Shown here: positions 18,653-24,074 of the stretch, one piece after another | Layout of the letters: each line of letters starts with the position of its first letter | Numbering within the stretch: the first letter of the stretch is position 1 | Assembly: GCA_937891475.1 (NCBI GenBank) | Contig: CALATC010000217.1 | Coordinates: 1-24,074 of the forward strand | DNA length: 24,074 bases | Reading direction: 5' to 3' | Source: an uncultured Granulicatella sp. | GTDB lineage: Bacteria; Bacillota; Bacilli; Lactobacillales; Aerococcaceae | Program-made: the position numbers and the translations under genes | The notes under the pieces: generated by a model | Database searches by the model: none | Told to the model about the DNA's origin: nothing | The model's input: only the letters and a program-made list of their open reading frames with translations

Positions 18653-19996
18653 GTGAATATACGTACCAAATTTGCCATTGAAGCGGGAAAATTGACTCGC
18701 TGGGCACTTAAAACTTTTACAAATGGTGGAAGTAGTTTCCCAGGAAAAGTAGCTCATGCTATTGATCCACATATTTTAAAACATTTATCAGATCATTATG
18801 AAGTCATTATTGTTAGTGGAACAAACGGAAAGACTTTAACGACATCATTAATCGTTCAATTATTAAAACAAAAATATCCAAATATTTTAACGAATCCAAC
18901 TGGAGCAAATTTAACACAAGGAATTGTCTCTACATTCTTAAATCATACTCCTGTTAAAGGTAAAAAAAATATTGCTGTATTAGAAGTTGACGAAGCAACG
19001 ATTAAACATATTACACCATTTATTCAACCAAAATTATTCGTATTTACAAATATTTTTCGTGATCAAATGGATCGCTTTGGTGAAATTTATACAACTTACC
19101 AATATATGTTAGATGGTGCAAGCTTCGCTCCTGAAGCTACTATTTTATCAAATGGAGATGCACCAATTTTTAATAGCGATACTCTTCCAAATCCAAGACT
19201 GTATTTTGGATTCAATCATACAGAAGATGGTCACTATCAAGCTCATTACAATACAGATGGAATTTTATGTCCACATTGCCATTCCATTTTACAGTATAAC
19301 TTTATTACGTATAGTAATTTAGGAAAATATTACTGTCCTAACGGAGATTTCAAACGTCCTGAATTAGACTATGCCGTGACAGAATTAACAGAATTATCTC
19401 TAACAAAATCTTCTTTTAAAATTGATGGATTTGATTTTTCACTTCCAATTGGTGGACTATACAACATCTATAATGCCCTAAGTGCTTATGCTACAGCTAG
19501 ATTTTTCGGCTTAACTCCTGAAGAAATTCAAGCAGGATTTGGACAAGCTCAAAGAGTCTTCGGTCGTCAAGAAACCTTTACACTAGAAGATAAAGAAGTC
19601 ATGATTAACTTAATTAAAAATCCAGTAGGATTTAACCAAATCGTCCAACTACTTGGCTATGAAAAAGATGAATTTTCACTTGCTGTTTTATTAAACGATA
19701 ACTACGCAGATGGACAAGATATTAGTTGGATTTGGGATGGTGAGTTTGAAGAACTTGCAAAACTTACACCAAAACAAACCTATATTGGAGGAATTCGAGT
19801 AGACGACTTAGAAACTCGAATGGAAGTTGCAGGATTTACAACGCTCACAAAAACAGAAAATAATGATGATTTAATTGAAAAATTAAAATCAGTACCAACG
19901 AAAAAAATCAATATTTTAGCAACTTATACGGCATTATTACAACTCCGTAAAGACTTAGCTAAACATGGTTACTTGAAAGAAGGAATGACTTCATGA
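18653..19996 (+). CDS. murT: Lipid II isoglutaminyl synthase, MurT subunit
   Basis: A 447-residue Mur-ligase-like, ATP-using subunit that with GatD amidates D-Glu of lipid II to D-isoglutamine at the inner membrane face. The P-loop Gly-Thr-Asn-Gly-Lys-Thr lies at 56-61. A zinc-ribbon insert shows Cys205, Cys208 and Cys227, but the fourth expected Cys is Gly230 (Cys-Pro-Asn-Gly-Asp-Phe). The C-terminal MurT domain has Leu-Leu-Asn-Asp-Asn-x-Ala-Asp-Gly-x-Asp-x-Ser-Trp-Ile-Trp-Asp. The start is GTG 18653, with GAAAGGA about 10 nt upstream. It overlaps gatD by 4 bp (ATGA). Confidence 0.95.
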   Translation: MNIRTKFAIEAGKLTRWALKTFTNGGSSFPGKVAHAIDPHILKHLSDHYEVIIVSGTNGKTLTTSLIVQLLKQKYPNILTNPTGANLTQGIVSTFLNHTPVKGKKNIAVLEVDEATIKHITPFIQPKLFVFTNIFRDQMDRFGEIYTTYQYMLDGASFAPEATILSNGDAPIFNSDTLPNPRLYFGFNHTEDGHYQAHYNTDGILCPHCHSILQYNFITYSNLGKYYCPNGDFKRPELDYAVTELTELSLTKSSFKIDGFDFSLPIGGLYNIYNALSAYATARFFGLTPEEIQAGFGQAQRVFGRQETFTLEDKEVMINLIKNPVGFNQIVQLLGYEKDEFSLAVLLNDNYADGQDISWIWDGEFEELAKLTPKQTYIGGIRVDDLETRMEVAGFTTLTKTENNDDLIEKLKSVPTKKINILATYTALLQLRKDLAKHGYLKEGMTS

Positions 19997-20652
19997 AAAT
20001 AAGAATTTGTCATTTATACGGAAACTTAATGAATACTTATGGAGATAACGGAAATCTACTCATGCTCCAACATCGTGCCAAAAAATTAGGCTATGAAGTT
20101 GAAACAACATTGATTAGTTTAGGCGATCGATTCAATCCTGATGACTTTGACATCGTGATGTTTGGCGGTGGACAAGACTATGAACAAACTATCGTGGCTA
20201 AAGACTTACAATCTAAAAAAGATGCCTTAATCCATTTCATCGAAGACGATGGAGTTGTATTAGGGATTTGCGGTGGCTTCCAATTATTAGGACGTTACTA
20301 CATCAATGCAGCCGGTGAAAAATTAGATGGAATTGGCGCAATTGACTGCTATACAAATGGACAATTTGACCACCGATTTATCGGAGATATTACAATTTAC
20401 GATGAAGAAACAGGAGAAACATATGTTGGTTACGAAAACCACATCGGAAGAACTTATCTCTGCAAAAATCTTAAACCATTAGGTACTGTCACTAGTGGAA
20501 ATGGAAATAATGATGAGGACAAAACAGAAGGAGTACATTACAGAAATGTCTTCTGCTCTTACTTCCATGGACCACTGCTCGTTCGAAATCAACATCTCGC
20601 TGATCGTATGATTGAATTAGCAGCACAACGACAATTAAGTAAACAAAAGTAA
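19993..20652 (+). CDS. gatD: Lipid II isoglutaminyl synthase, GatD glutaminase subunit
   Basis: A 219-residue class I glutamine amidotransferase (CobB/CobQ-like) that releases ammonia from glutamine for MurT. The nucleophile is Cys93 in Leu-Gly-Ile-Cys-Gly-Gly-Phe-Gln and the catalytic His is His192 in Ser-Tyr-Phe-His-Gly-Pro-Leu. The N-terminal Asn-Thr-Tyr-Gly-Asp-Asn-Gly-Asn is characteristic. It is somewhat shorter at the C-terminus than staphylococcal GatD. The ATGA overlap with murT ensures coupled synthesis of the 1:1 complex, and a strong terminator follows. Confidence 0.95.
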   Translation: MKIRICHLYGNLMNTYGDNGNLLMLQHRAKKLGYEVETTLISLGDRFNPDDFDIVMFGGGQDYEQTIVAKDLQSKKDALIHFIEDDGVVLGICGGFQLLGRYYINAAGEKLDGIGAIDCYTNGQFDHRFIGDITIYDEETGETYVGYENHIGRTYLCKNLKPLGTVTSGNGNNDEDKTEGVHYRNVFCSYFHGPLLVRNQHLADRMIELAAQRQLSKQK

Positions 20653-20661
20653 GAATAAAAT

Positions 20662-20706
20662 AAAGAAGCATAGAAATGTTTGAGATTCATTTCTGTGCTT
20701 CTTTTT
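20662..20706 (+). terminator. murT-gatD terminator
   Basis: A 14-bp stem, GAAGCATAGAAATG (20665-20678) and CATTTCTGTGCTTC (20688-20701), with one wobble pair and a 9-nt loop, followed by TTTTT. It starts 13 bp after the gatD stop. Confidence 0.9.
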
Positions 20707-20712
20707 GTTTGT

Positions 20713-20720
20713 GTTATAAT
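20713..20720 (+). promoter_or_regulatory. Predicted promoter of the 51-aa membrane protein gene
   Basis: Perfect TATAAT (20715-20720) just after the murT-gatD terminator, in the context GTGTTATAAT (extended -10 TGT). The -35 region is poor and falls in the terminator stem. Confidence 0.55.
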
Positions 20721-20751
20721 TAGTATAGGCATAAGAAAGGGAGTATAAAAA

Positions 20752-20907
20752 ATGAAACAGAACAATAGATTTAGAGATATCGTAATACCTTTGTTAATAT
20801 TAAGCTTACTAGTCTTCGCTGTTCTATTTGACGGAGAATATACGAAGCTTGCTCTTTCTATTAGCGTCATTTACTTAATGTACTTTAAAAAGGATCGCAA
20901 AAAGTAA
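20752..20907 (+). CDS. Small two-helix membrane protein
   Basis: A 51-residue ORF with ATG 20752, an AAAGGGAG ribosome site (20736-20743) 8 nt upstream and a TATAAT promoter 30 bp before. It has a basic N-terminus (Lys-Gln-Asn-Asn-Arg-Phe-Arg), a hydrophobic helix at about 10-25, a short Asp-Gly-Glu-Tyr-Thr-Lys loop, a second hydrophobic helix at about 32-44, and a charged tail ending in Asp-Arg-Lys-Lys. The topology predicts both ends inside the cell. I do not recognise the family. Its good translation signals and own promoter argue that it is real. It is the last chromosomal gene before the RNA-gene remnant that marks the island boundary. Confidence 0.75.
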   Translation: MKQNNRFRDIVIPLLILSLLVFAVLFDGEYTKLALSISVIYLMYFKKDRKK

Positions 20908-20959
20908 ACACATATACACTTTACCTGTATAAGACTTTCCTAAAAACATTGAATATTTT

Positions 20960-21008
20960 AAAAAATCAAAGGCTTAGAAACGTTGAAAAAACAACATTTC
21001 TAAGCCTT
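20960..21008 (-). terminator. Terminator of the interrupted RNA gene (ssrA-like)
   Basis: A 12-bp perfect stem, AAGGCTTAGAAA (20969-20980) with TTTCTAAGCCTT (20997-21008), extended inward by GTTG/CAAC after one mismatch. On the minus strand it is followed by TTTGATTTTTT. It lies 15 nt after the RNA 3'-end remnant at 21024-21036, the expected place for that gene's own terminator. It could also stop plus-strand read-through from the small membrane protein gene. Confidence 0.7.
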
Positions 21009-21023
21009 ATTCATCATAAAAAA

Positions 21024-21036
21024 TGGAGCCGGCGGG
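21024..21036 (-). other. Attachment-site remnant: 3' end of an ssrA (tmRNA) or tRNA gene
   Basis: On the minus strand this reads CCCGCCGGCTCCA: the 3' half of a T-stem (CCCGC), a 3' acceptor strand CGGCTCC and the discriminator A. A T at position 70 of the acceptor fits the G3-U70 wobble shared by tmRNA and tRNA-Ala, and the CGG start fits a GGGGCCG 5' end better than the usual tRNA-Ala. Upstream of it (above 21036) no T-loop or other RNA-gene sequence follows. A terminator sits just downstream. This is the pattern of the distal att copy left when an element integrates into the 3' end of an RNA gene. The 13-mer is far richer in GC than its surroundings. Confidence 0.6.
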
Positions 21037-21254
21037 TCAACTTCTACATTTGAGATTTATTTGAAAAAGCCTTAAAATCAACGTTTTAGACTTTTGTAAC
21101 ATCAGATTTTATTCATTTTATTCCATTTTATCTAAAGAGTTCTCTAAAGAGTTTTCTAAACACATTAATACTACCGTCCCTATGGTGAGGATGAAAAACT
21201 ACTATTCAAAAACTTAACTCATTCATTACATTATTAGCACCTAGTGTTAAATAA
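21037..21254. other. Noncoding island border with 12-bp tandem repeat
   Basis: No gene found. At 21131-21154 the 12-mer TCTAAAGAGTTC/T occurs twice in tandem, followed by a half copy TCTAAA (21155-21160). Such short repeats about 100 bp inside an att site resemble arm-type binding sites for an integrase or excisionase. A weak palindrome TTAGCAC-CTA-GTGTTAA lies just after the stop of the 21255 gene. The rest is AT-rich and shows nothing further. Confidence 0.4.
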
Positions 21255-21485
21255 TTAACTAAATAATACTTCTTTATCAACCAATTCGTCATCAGTATAA
21301 TCGATTGTAAAAGTATCTCTTTCTATGATTGACTTAGGTGGATTTGAATGGAAAAACGGAATACTATGAACTCCCCAAATTTTTACAAATTGATTAACTC
21401 TCAATTCAGAAAGGTCAGTTTTTTCAACAGTAATAGAAACAAGACGGTCTGATACTTTAAAAGCATCAATTATCTTATTTTTCAT
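21255..21485 (-). CDS. Hypothetical island protein, 76 aa
   Basis: Not recognised. A small soluble-looking protein with no Cys, no signal peptide and no membrane segment. The middle reads like beta strands (Arg-Leu-Val-Ser-Ile-Thr-Val-Glu, then Phe-Val-Lys-Ile-Trp-Gly-Val) and the C-terminus is acidic (Asp-Tyr-Thr-Asp-Asp-Glu-Leu). ATG 21485 was chosen because AAAGGAG lies 9 nt upstream; an in-frame TTG at 21494 sits within that spacing. It is the last gene before the island border and lies 56 bp after the next gene, so probably in one transcript with it. Confidence 0.6.
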   Translation of the reverse strand: MKNKIIDAFKVSDRLVSITVEKTDLSELRVNQFVKIWGVHSIPFFHSNPPKSIIERDTFTIDYTDDELVDKEVLFS

Positions 21486-21541
21486 GTTTTTCAACTCCTT
21501 TAGTTATTGTTCATAAAATTCTAAAGCCATCTTTAAATTGT

Positions 21542-21895
21542 TTAGTATAAAATAATTTCTCTAAGTGTTTTCTTTTTTGCTATTTCAATTATTTCTTTTA
21601 AACTTGGTTTGATTTTTCCAATTCTACCCCATGAACTCACTTTTAAAAATGTTGGTAAATAGATACCGTCTATTTTAGGCATATTTGGAGAAAGTTTATA
21701 TTTTCTTCTAATTTCATCTTTATGATCCATTATGAACTGGTTACGAGGTAGACAATAGAAAATACCTTCACCAAAACAACTCAAATCTTCATCAGATATT
21801 TCAATAAGTTCTTCAGGTTTTACATAGATTGCTCTATTAACTCTATCTCTTCCACTAGTAAAAACCGTATCTATAAACTCTTTATCAAATCCCAT
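21542..21895 (-). CDS. Hypothetical island protein, 117 aa
   Basis: Not recognised. It starts at ATG 21895 with GGAG about 10 nt upstream, and is soluble with mixed charge. It has Gly-Arg-Asp-Arg-Val-Asn-Arg near residue 15, an acidic patch (Glu-Glu-Leu-Ile-Glu-Ile-Ser-Asp-Glu-Asp) around 28-37, two Cys (about 40 and 48), and a basic C-terminal helix (Ala-Lys-Lys-Lys-Thr-Leu-Arg-Glu). It lies 38 bp after the 46-aa gene, with the same orientation and probably the same transcript. Base composition is as AT-rich as the rest of the island. Confidence 0.6.
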   Translation of the reverse strand: MGFDKEFIDTVFTSGRDRVNRAIYVKPEELIEISDEDLSCFGEGIFYCLPRNQFIMDHKDEIRRKYKLSPNMPKIDGIYLPTFLKVSSWGRIGKIKPSLKEIIEIAKKKTLREIILY

Positions 21896-21933
21896 CTTCT
21901 AACATCTCCAACCCAATTGAAATAACCATGTAC

Positions 21934-22074
21934 TTATTTATCTTTTTGTTCTTTACGTTCTAGTTCTAAAATTTTAATTTTATTTTCCTCTGGCAGTTCC
22001 TCCCATAACTTTTTACACATTTCTATTAAGTTTACTTCTGGTTTTCCGTCTAATTTTAAAAAATGGTCTTCCAT
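21934..22074 (-). CDS. Hypothetical small charged protein, 46 aa
   Basis: A short ORF starting at ATG 22074 with AGGTG 7 nt upstream. It reads as one long amphipathic helix after residue 15 (Leu-Ile-Glu-Met-Cys-Lys-Lys-Leu-Trp-Glu-Glu-Leu-Pro-Glu-Glu-Asn, then a Lys/Glu-rich end). Half of its residues are charged. It is not recognised, but such small helical proteins are common in phages and satellites as regulators or inhibitors. It is the first gene downstream of the structured RNA's terminator, about 115 nt away. Confidence 0.55.
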   Translation of the reverse strand: MEDHFLKLDGKPEVNLIEMCKKLWEELPEENKIKILELERKEQKDK

Positions 22075-22189
22075 AATGGTTCACCTACATTAATTTATAT
22101 TTAACACCATCATTATACAATTCTTAAAACCTCTTCTCAATATATCCCATTTAATTCAAACATTACTTAACATTCAATAAACTGTAAAT

Positions 22190-22218
22190 AAAAAAGCACC
22201 TAACTATTGTTAAGTGCT
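22190..22218 (-). terminator. Terminator of the structured RNA
   Basis: The arms AGCACCTAAC (22195-22204) and GTTAAGTGCT (22209-22218) form a 10-bp stem with one G-U pair and a 4-nt loop. On the minus strand a T-run follows immediately (TTTTTATTT). Confidence 0.85.
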
Positions 22219-22308
22219 AACGATAGGTAGGACTGTCGGGTCTCCTACATTTCTGACACATCTCATAAGAAATGCCGCGTTGGTGACAGGTTCTCAACCT
22301 CTATCTTT
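22190..22308 (-). ncRNA. Candidate structured small RNA (about 119 nt)
   Basis: The predicted transcript starts about 7 nt after TATACT (22315-22320) and ends in a terminator at 22190-22218. Between them several helices nest. A closing stem GATAG/CTATC (22301-22305 with 22222-22226) encloses hairpin AGGTT-GAG-AACCT (22288-22300), hairpin CATTTCT/AGAAATG (22248-22254 with 22268-22274) and hairpin GTAGGAC/GTC-T-CCTAC (22227-22233 with 22240-22248, one bulge). The loop of the last hairpin, with the last base pair of its stem, reads CTGTC (plus strand 22233-22237) and can pair with GACAG at 22285-22289, a potential pseudoknot. It has no good ORF. The region is clearly richer in GC than its surroundings. 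I do not recognise an Rfam family. Confidence 0.6.
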
Positions 22309-22314
22309 ACAAAA

Positions 22315-22322
22315 AGTATAGC
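22315..22322 (-). promoter_or_regulatory. Promoter of the structured RNA
   Basis: On the minus strand TGC directly precedes TATACT (22315-22320), an extended -10. No good -35 hexamer lies 17 bp upstream. It lies in the 62-bp gap between the 145-aa gene and the RNA. Confidence 0.55.
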
Positions 22323-22376
22323 ATTATTTTTTTCTTTTTTAAAGTTATTTTACTGCTATTGTTATTGCATCATAGC

Positions 22377-22814
22377 TTAATTATCCTCTTTTCCACTCTT
22401 TGCTCTTTCTATTTTCAACTCAACTAGTTTTCTAATGAATTTTTGTAATGTTTTATCAAGCATTTTTGAATATTTACCAACACTCACATTAAAATCCTTT
22501 GAGTGTGGTATATCTGATATTGGTTTATACCTAAAGGTGTTTATTAATTCATAAGTAATACTAGTGTATTCTTTATCCAAAGATGATGCCATTGATGCTT
22601 TAGTAAAATACTTTTCCAATATTAATGCTCTTTCTTCCTCTTCCAGTTGCTCCAGTACACCGTGAAATAGCTCTAATGCCACTAATTGCTCTTTACTTGC
22701 TAGATTAGTATAAGTCTGTATTAAATATATCTTTTTAAAATATATCCAACTAATAGCTGTAAACTCTTCCCCATAGTGCCAATACCTTCTACCTTTCTTT
22801 TCAATCTCAATCAA
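22377..22814 (-). CDS. Phage/satellite-type hypothetical protein, sigma-like regulator suspected
   Basis: A 145-residue soluble protein. Its middle has the pattern of phage sigma-factor-like regulators: an acidic stretch Leu-Glu-Glu-Glu-Glu-Arg-Ala-Leu-Ile-Leu-Glu-Lys-Tyr-Phe (about 56-69), then a helical C-terminal half that includes Val-Gly-Lys-Tyr-Ser-Lys-Met-Leu-Asp-Lys-Thr-Leu-Gln (about 113-125), reminiscent of the region-4 end of ArpU/RinA-type proteins. I have a memory of close relatives in streptococcal prophages or islands but cannot name the family. The start is TTG 22814 with a weak AAAGG about 11 nt upstream; no better in-frame start is near. It follows the ArpU-like gene by 53 bp. 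Confidence 0.6.
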   Translation of the reverse strand: MIEIEKKGRRYWHYGEEFTAISWIYFKKIYLIQTYTNLASKEQLVALELFHGVLEQLEEEERALILEKYFTKASMASSLDKEYTSITYELINTFRYKPISDIPHSKDFNVSVGKYSKMLDKTLQKFIRKLVELKIERAKSGKEDN

Positions 22815-22867
22815 TGTTTCTCATACCTTTCCATAACTTATATACAAGTAAGTTGCATCATGAATAA

Positions 22868-23164
22868 TTATTCAACCTCTTTAAATATTGCACACCCTAA
22901 AAACAAAGCCACCTTTTCAACCGCTAAGCTTTTCACTCTATAGAACTCAGTTTCTGATATTCCTAAATCCACATAACAAGCAATCCCACTCTGATTTTTA
23001 ATATAAAAGTTATAAAAAATCTGATATTCTAGCTCATCAAGGTTATTCATTGCATTTTCAAATAATGTAACAAATTCTTGATAGTCATTCTCTAAATTAA
23101 ACAAAGCTGTTTTTTCGATATTTAAGTTATACAGTTTATTTGTTTTTGAATTACACGATTGCAA
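22868..23164 (-). CDS. ArpU-like phage transcriptional regulator
   Basis: A 98-residue protein whose second half matches the ArpU/RinA-like phage late-gene regulators: Leu-Asp-Glu-Leu-Glu-Tyr-Gln-Ile-Phe-Tyr-Asn-Phe-Tyr-Ile (about 43-56), then a helix-turn-helix, Asp-Leu-Gly-Ile-Ser-Glu-Thr-Glu-Phe-Tyr-Arg-Val-Lys (about 67-79), and a last helix ending Ala-Leu-Phe-Leu-Gly. Such proteins activate late genes of phages and satellites by binding DNA. At 98 residues it is shorter than the 130-150 of typical ArpU, so the N-terminal domain may be reduced. The start is TTG 23164 with AGGAG 10 nt upstream. The 432-bp noncoding stretch upstream may hold its control region. Confidence 0.6.
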   Translation of the reverse strand: MQSCNSKTNKLYNLNIEKTALFNLENDYQEFVTLFENAMNNLDELEYQIFYNFYIKNQSGIACYVDLGISETEFYRVKSLAVEKVALFLGCAIFKEVE

Positions 23165-23562
23165 ATCTTTTGCTCTCCTAACACCACCATTTCACTCTTA
23201 TAATCAAGATATAAGCGTACTAATCACCCCTTTACAGATATAAATTACAATGAATAAACATAATCGACAAATGCCGTCAAATATAGTTTTTTGATAAAAT
23301 CATTACTATCAGAAATAATATTAAACAACTTTTATCTGACAAAATCTCTGGCAATTGCTATAGTGTTTATCCCATACTATTCCATCCATACGGTTAAGGT
23401 AAAAAGTATATTTTTTCTGATTTTTTTGATGCATACTGATATTTTTAGATGAATTTCATATATAGTTTAAATCAAAAAAACAGATATGATTTCATTATCT
23501 CCATTACGTTGCAGAACATTTCATGACTTTATAAGATGTAAAAAAATAAATCCTCTTAAATT
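23165..23562. other. Long AT-rich noncoding stretch in the island
   Basis: No convincing gene is found in this stretch. It contains an inverted repeat, TCTGATTTTTTTGAT (23416-23430) against ATCAAAAAAACAGA (23471-23484), which pairs over 14 bp with one bulge around a 40-bp gap. There is also a 9-bp direct repeat ATATAGTTT (23281-23289 and 23460-23468) and a looser TCAGA/TCTGA pair near 23310 and 23334. A possible promoter for the ArpU-like gene reads TTGTCG-17-TAATTT on the minus strand. It looks like a regulatory or origin-like region, but no function can be proven. Confidence 0.4.
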
Positions 23563-23600
23563 ATAAAAGATGAGCATCTTATTAGACGCTCATCTTTTAT
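23563..23600. terminator. Palindromic terminator after the partial membrane protein gene
   Basis: A perfect 13-bp stem, ATAAAAGATGAGC (23563-23575) and GCTCATCTTTTAT (23588-23600), with a 12-nt loop. It overlaps the stop codon of the gene at its right. The flanks give T-rich tails on both strands (TTTTATAATTT on the minus strand), so it can act either way. Confidence 0.7.
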
Positions 23601-24074
23601 GCCATACAAAAATCATTAAAACATTCTTTATTAGATGTAATTTTTTCAATTTCCTCAAGTTGTCGTTCTACCTTCAACACCTTTTGTTTCTCTTGAAGAT
23701 CATTAATTAAAATACTAGTAGTTATATACCATTCTACTATCATTTCTAAATTCTCATTTGATGTTTCTAAAATTGATTTAATTTCACTAAACAATTTTTC
23801 TTTTGTATTATTATCTATTTTTTTAGTGTTATTCACTAGGTAACTTACAAATTCTTCAGAAGATTTTTTTTCTGCTTGTTTAGATAGATTATCTACTATT
23901 TGTTTTAAACATTTGTATTCATTTGGCATATCCTTTACCATTTTTCTAACAATAAATGTCTTATACATATAAGTTTTTTGTAAATCATTTAATACTATCT
24001 TTCTATGGTTTTGTTCATTTTTTATAAAGATACTCAAAAATAGAAAAATAACAAACAATATAAATACGTAAATC
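23597..24074 (-). CDS. Hypothetical membrane-anchored protein (start beyond window)
   Basis: The frame is open to the right edge, so the start is not seen; an in-frame TTG at 24058 has no clear ribosome site and is probably internal. The visible part (about 158 residues) begins with a strongly hydrophobic helix (Ile-Tyr-Val-Phe-Ile-Leu-Phe-Val-Ile-Phe-Leu-Phe-Leu-Ser-Ile-Phe-Ile), then Lys-Asn-Glu-Gln-Asn-His-Arg-Lys, and a charged, mostly helical soluble domain rich in Lys, Glu and Asn with coiled-coil-like stretches (about 70-150). The last residues include Cys-Phe-Asn-Asp-Phe-Cys. No family is recognised. The end overlaps the palindromic terminator. Confidence 0.6.
   Translation of the reverse strand, partial: IYVFILFVIFLFLSIFIKNEQNHRKIVLNDLQKTYMYKTFIVRKMVKDMPNEYKCLKQIVDNLSKQAEKKSSEEFVSYLVNNTKKIDNNTKEKLFSEIKSILETSNENLEMIVEWYITTSILINDLQEKQKVLKVERQLEEIEKITSNKECFNDFCMA

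Larger units (their letters stand above)
21024..24074. mobile_element. One end of an integrated genomic island (phage satellite or prophage-like), open at right edge
   Basis: The island is inferred from four observations: the RNA-gene 3'-end remnant at its left border, a drop in GC and in coding density, an ArpU-like phage late-gene regulator, and only short unrecognised genes, all on the minus strand and reading toward the border. No integrase, capsid or terminase gene is visible; an integrase next to the intact RNA gene would be expected beyond the right edge. The type of element (phage-inducible island, remnant prophage or other) cannot be settled from this part. Confidence 0.6.

Noticed and set aside
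21024..21036. Reading the RNA remnant as the 3' end of tRNA-Ala.
   Set aside because: T at position 70 fits, but the acceptor strand CGGCTCC implies a GGGGCCG 5' end, whereas common Firmicute tRNA-Ala ends in AGGCTCC. tmRNA is preferred, though tRNA is not excluded.
22190..22308. CRISPR, tracrRNA, riboswitch or tRNA-like identity of the structured RNA.
   Set aside because: No repeat array or cas gene is nearby, the RNA does not lead directly into a metabolic gene, and no cloverleaf forms.
23321..23434. A 37-codon minus-strand ORF in the large island gap (ATG at 23434).
   Set aside because: No ribosome site in front of it, it begins inside an inverted-repeat region, and its composition resembles no known protein. 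Kept as noncoding.

Overview
The window comes from the chromosome of a low-GC Gram-positive bacterium of the order Lactobacillales. The evidence is an AT-rich composition, strong AGGAGG-type ribosome sites, GTG and TTG starts, the MurT/GatD pair, class III ribonucleotide reductase, and an F-type ATP synthase operon in the typical Firmicute neighbourhood. The proteins look Carnobacteriaceae- or Enterococcaceae-like (for example Granulicatella), but the sequence alone does not fix the genus.

Layout. (1) 1-509: the 3' end of an IS1182-type transposase, with terminator-like hairpins. (2) 489-1640: an MFS transporter. (3) 1719-4453: nrdD-nrdG, the anaerobic ribonucleotide reductase and its activase. 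They are read from a promoter (TTGAAA-17-TATGAT) whose spacer is filled by one NrdR-like box, with a second box one 32-bp step upstream. (4) 4676-6156: a zinc-limitation operon of zinc-free ribosomal protein S14, a 36-aa basic protein and a zinc-binding lipoprotein, with a Zur-type box at the transcription start. (5) 6226-12625: atpBEFHAGDC. (6) 12756-18435: tdk-prfA-prmC-sua5-glyA-upp, a conserved nucleotide/translation/one-carbon cluster. (7) 18653-20652: divergent murT-gatD (lipid II amidation), then a 51-aa membrane protein at 20752-20907.

(8) From 21024 to the right edge the sequence changes character. At 21024-21036 there is a GC-rich 13-mer that, on the minus strand, reads as the 3' end of a tmRNA (ssrA) or tRNA gene, followed by a strong hairpin terminator. 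The rest of the gene is missing. This is the usual footprint of an integrative element inserted into the 3' end of an RNA gene, so 21036-24074 is read as one end of a genomic island, probably a phage satellite or prophage remnant. It holds only minus-strand genes: a partial membrane protein, an ArpU-like late-gene regulator, a companion regulator-like protein, a well-bounded structured RNA of about 120 nt, and three small proteins I do not recognise. The integrase and the intact RNA gene would lie beyond the right edge.

The best candidate for something undescribed is the structured RNA at 22190-22308. It has its own extended -10 promoter, a multibranch fold with a possible pseudoknot and a clean terminator, and it sits between island genes. 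Next are the zinc operon with its 36-aa protein and the nrdDG promoter with its two boxes.
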